DNA of 8,391 nt from Mollicutes bacterium (GTDB taxonomy: Bacteria > Bacillota_I > Bacilli_A > Izemoplasmatales > Izemoplasmataceae): the NCBI GenBank assembly GCA_003559585.1, contig PWKX01000200.1, positions 1 through 8,391 of the forward strand, read 5' to 3'. The position numbers and the translations under genes are program-made. Positions 7,160 to 8,391 of this stretch are shown here, piece after piece (position 1 is the first letter of the stretch; every line of letters begins with the position of its first letter). The notes below the pieces were generated by a model. It was given only the letters and a program-made list of their open reading frames with translations. It was not told the DNA's origin and did no database searches.

Positions 7160-7855
7160 ATGATAACCTTTGATAAAGTAAGCAAGCATTATCAACACGA
7201 ATGGGGTGTAACCAAAGCCCTTGATGAGGTGAGTTTTACCATAAATCCCTTAGAGTTTGTGGTGGTTTTAGGCCCCTCAGGTAGTGGTAAATCGACGATG
7301 TTAAACTTGATGGGTGCGCTTGATCAAGTCACCGATGGAAAGATTCAAATTCAAAAACAAACCATCAGTGCCTATCAAGAAAAACAGCGGTTATATTTTA
7401 GAAGACATCATGTTGGGTTTGTGTTTCAAGAATATAATTTGTTAAACACATTAACTGTGGCTGAAAACATTGAAATGGTCGCTCATATTTCTAAAGACCC
7501 AGAAACGGTGGACGATGTGTTAGATTCTGTGGGCTTAAAAGCGCATAAAAATAAATACCCACACGAGCTATCTGGTGGTGAACAACAACGTGTATCCATT
7601 GCAAGAGCGTTGGTTAAAAAACCGCACATTTTACTGTGTGATGAACCAACAGGTTCACTAGATGAAGATGTGGCTAAGCAAGTCCTAAAGGTGTTAAGAT
7701 CATTAAAGAAAAAACACGGTACCACAGTGGTGTTTATCACCCATAACGTGGCTATTTCTGAAATGGCAGACCGTGTATTAAAACTAAATTCTGGTCAATT
7801 GGTTGAAAACAAAACACACCCATCACCCAAGGCCATCGACGACATAAGGTTTTAA
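7160..7855 (+). CDS. ABC transporter ATP-binding protein, MacB/LolD-like family
   Basis: A 231-residue nucleotide-binding subunit with every expected motif: Walker A GPSGSGKST (38-46), Q-loop Q90 in GFVFQEYNLL, signature LSGGEQQR (137-144), Walker B ILLCDEP (157-163) with catalytic E162, D-loop SLD (166-168) and H-loop H195. The early sequence KHYQHEWGVTKALDEVSF, the phrase FVFQEYNLLNTLTVAENIE and the short length are typical of ATPases paired with FtsX/MacB-type permeases. These power substrate extrusion or mechanical work across the membrane rather than classic uptake. The last 20 residues are polar and unremarkable. The permease gene begins 2 bp downstream, confirming the pairing. Substrate cannot be read from the ATPase; relatives handle peptides, antibiotics, lipoproteins or cell-envelope tasks. 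Expression is probably from the rlmN-addBA message, since only 12 bp separate it from addA and no promoter is visible there. Confidence 0.93.
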   Translation: MITFDKVSKHYQHEWGVTKALDEVSFTINPLEFVVVLGPSGSGKSTMLNLMGALDQVTDGKIQIQKQTISAYQEKQRLYFRRHHVGFVFQEYNLLNTLTVAENIEMVAHISKDPETVDDVLDSVGLKAHKNKYPHELSGGEQQRVSIARALVKKPHILLCDEPTGSLDEDVAKQVLKVLRSLKKKHGTTVVFITHNVAISEMADRVLKLNSGQLVENKTHPSPKAIDDIRF

Positions 7856-7857
7856 CA

Positions 7858-8391
7858 ATGATTGATAAGCATGTTAGACGTAGTTTTTCTAAAAAAACCT
7901 TAACCCTTTTATTGCTTGGGATTGTGATCGCGTTGTCTTCTTTTGTCTATACGGCTGTTTTTCATGGTGCTCAGGCAGTAGAAGATGCCACGTTGCCTTA
8001 CTTAGAAAGAACCAATCAAGAAGATTTTATGTTTGACATTAATCCGTTTTTAAGTGACGATGAAAAGACGCTTGTATTAGATACGTGTGGGTTAACCTCA
8101 AGAGATTTAGACGCTTTATATCTTGAGGATTGGTCGTGTTTTAACACGGTACTTTCTCAGCGTAAAGCATTCTTAGAAACACAACTTGATGTCTCGCTTG
8201 AACTAAGGTTATTTAGTGATGCACATATCGAAATGAATGATGAATCACATCGCGTGCGTTTTTTTAAAGACGCGCGTGCGATTAATTTAAGTGAAATAAC
8301 AGATGGTCAAGCACCGCAAAACATTGATGAAATAGCAATCTTAAAACATTATGCGCTTCATCATGATTTAACCATTGGTGATGAGATCACC
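7858..8391 (+). CDS. FtsX/MacB-type ABC transporter permease, N-terminal part (3' truncated)
   Basis: The frame stays open from the ATG at 7858 to the right edge, giving 178 visible residues. AAGG at 7846-7849 lies 8 bases upstream, and the ATPase stop is 2 bp before the start. A basic N-terminus (KHVRRSFSKK) precedes one hydrophobic helix at about 14-35, consistent with an inside-to-outside signal anchor. The rest forms the start of a large extracytoplasmic domain. TNQEDF at 52-57 is common in Gram-positive permeases of this type, and the stretch DGQAPQNIDEIAI (149-161) followed by LTIGDEI (171-177) matches the usual Gly-x-x-Pro...Glu-Ile...Gly-Asp pattern of the MacB periplasmic core domain. 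C77 and C94 lie outside the membrane and could form a disulfide. The remaining helices, and whether this is a four- or ten-helix permease, lie beyond the window. Substrate unknown. Confidence 0.88.
   Translation, partial: MIDKHVRRSFSKKTLTLLLLGIVIALSSFVYTAVFHGAQAVEDATLPYLERTNQEDFMFDINPFLSDDEKTLVLDTCGLTSRDLDALYLEDWSCFNTVLSQRKAFLETQLDVSLELRLFSDAHIEMNDESHRVRFFKDARAINLSEITDGQAPQNIDEIAILKHYALHHDLTIGDEIT

Noticed and set aside
7433..7438. TATAAT inside the ABC ATPase gene as an internal promoter
   Set aside because: There is no -35-like sequence at the proper distance, no TG extension, and it codes for part of the conserved EYNLL stretch after the Q-loop.

Overview
This 8.4 kb window is a compact, entirely plus-strand stretch of a moderately AT-rich bacterial genome (about 40% GC judged by eye). 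Gene content and style point to the low-GC Gram-positive side: Bacillota, or the wall-poor lineages related to them such as Acholeplasma/Izemoplasma-like Mollicutes. The evidence is an AddAB-type rather than RecBCD-type recombination nuclease, AGGAG-like ribosome binding sites, heavy TTA/AAA codon use and very short gaps between genes. TGA acts as a stop (end of rlmN) and visible tryptophans are TGG, so the standard bacterial code applies, not the Mycoplasma UGA=Trp code. The exact taxon cannot be fixed from this window.

Layout: (1) 1-468, the C-terminal end of an O-antigen ligase/polymerase-like membrane protein, cut by the left edge. (2) A 29-bp gap holding a consensus extended -10 promoter. 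(3) rlmN (498-1520), the radical-SAM methyltransferase for 23S rRNA A2503 and some tRNAs. (4) addB (1529-3952) and addA (3953-7147), the two helicase-nuclease subunits that process DNA double-strand breaks; both keep a PD-(D/E)XK nuclease domain and AddB keeps its four iron-sulfur cysteines. (5) An ABC transporter ATPase (7160-7855), then the start of its FtsX/MacB-type permease (7858 to the right edge).

From rlmN onward the gaps are 8, 0, 12 and 2 bp, with no convincing terminator between genes. The simplest reading is one transcript from the promoter at about 475-480 through rRNA modification, DNA-break repair and a MacB/LolD-like transporter. AddA and AddB form one heterodimer, and the ATPase and permease form one transporter; no functional link between these three groups is evident beyond co-location.

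I found no mobile element, CRISPR array, tRNA, rRNA or clearly new system. The points most worth a second look are the small AddB lacking a Walker A motif, the addB-TAA-addA junction that lies in a single reading frame, a near-leaderless rlmN transcript, and a terminator-like hairpin just inside addB. No stretch over 300 bases lacks a gene.
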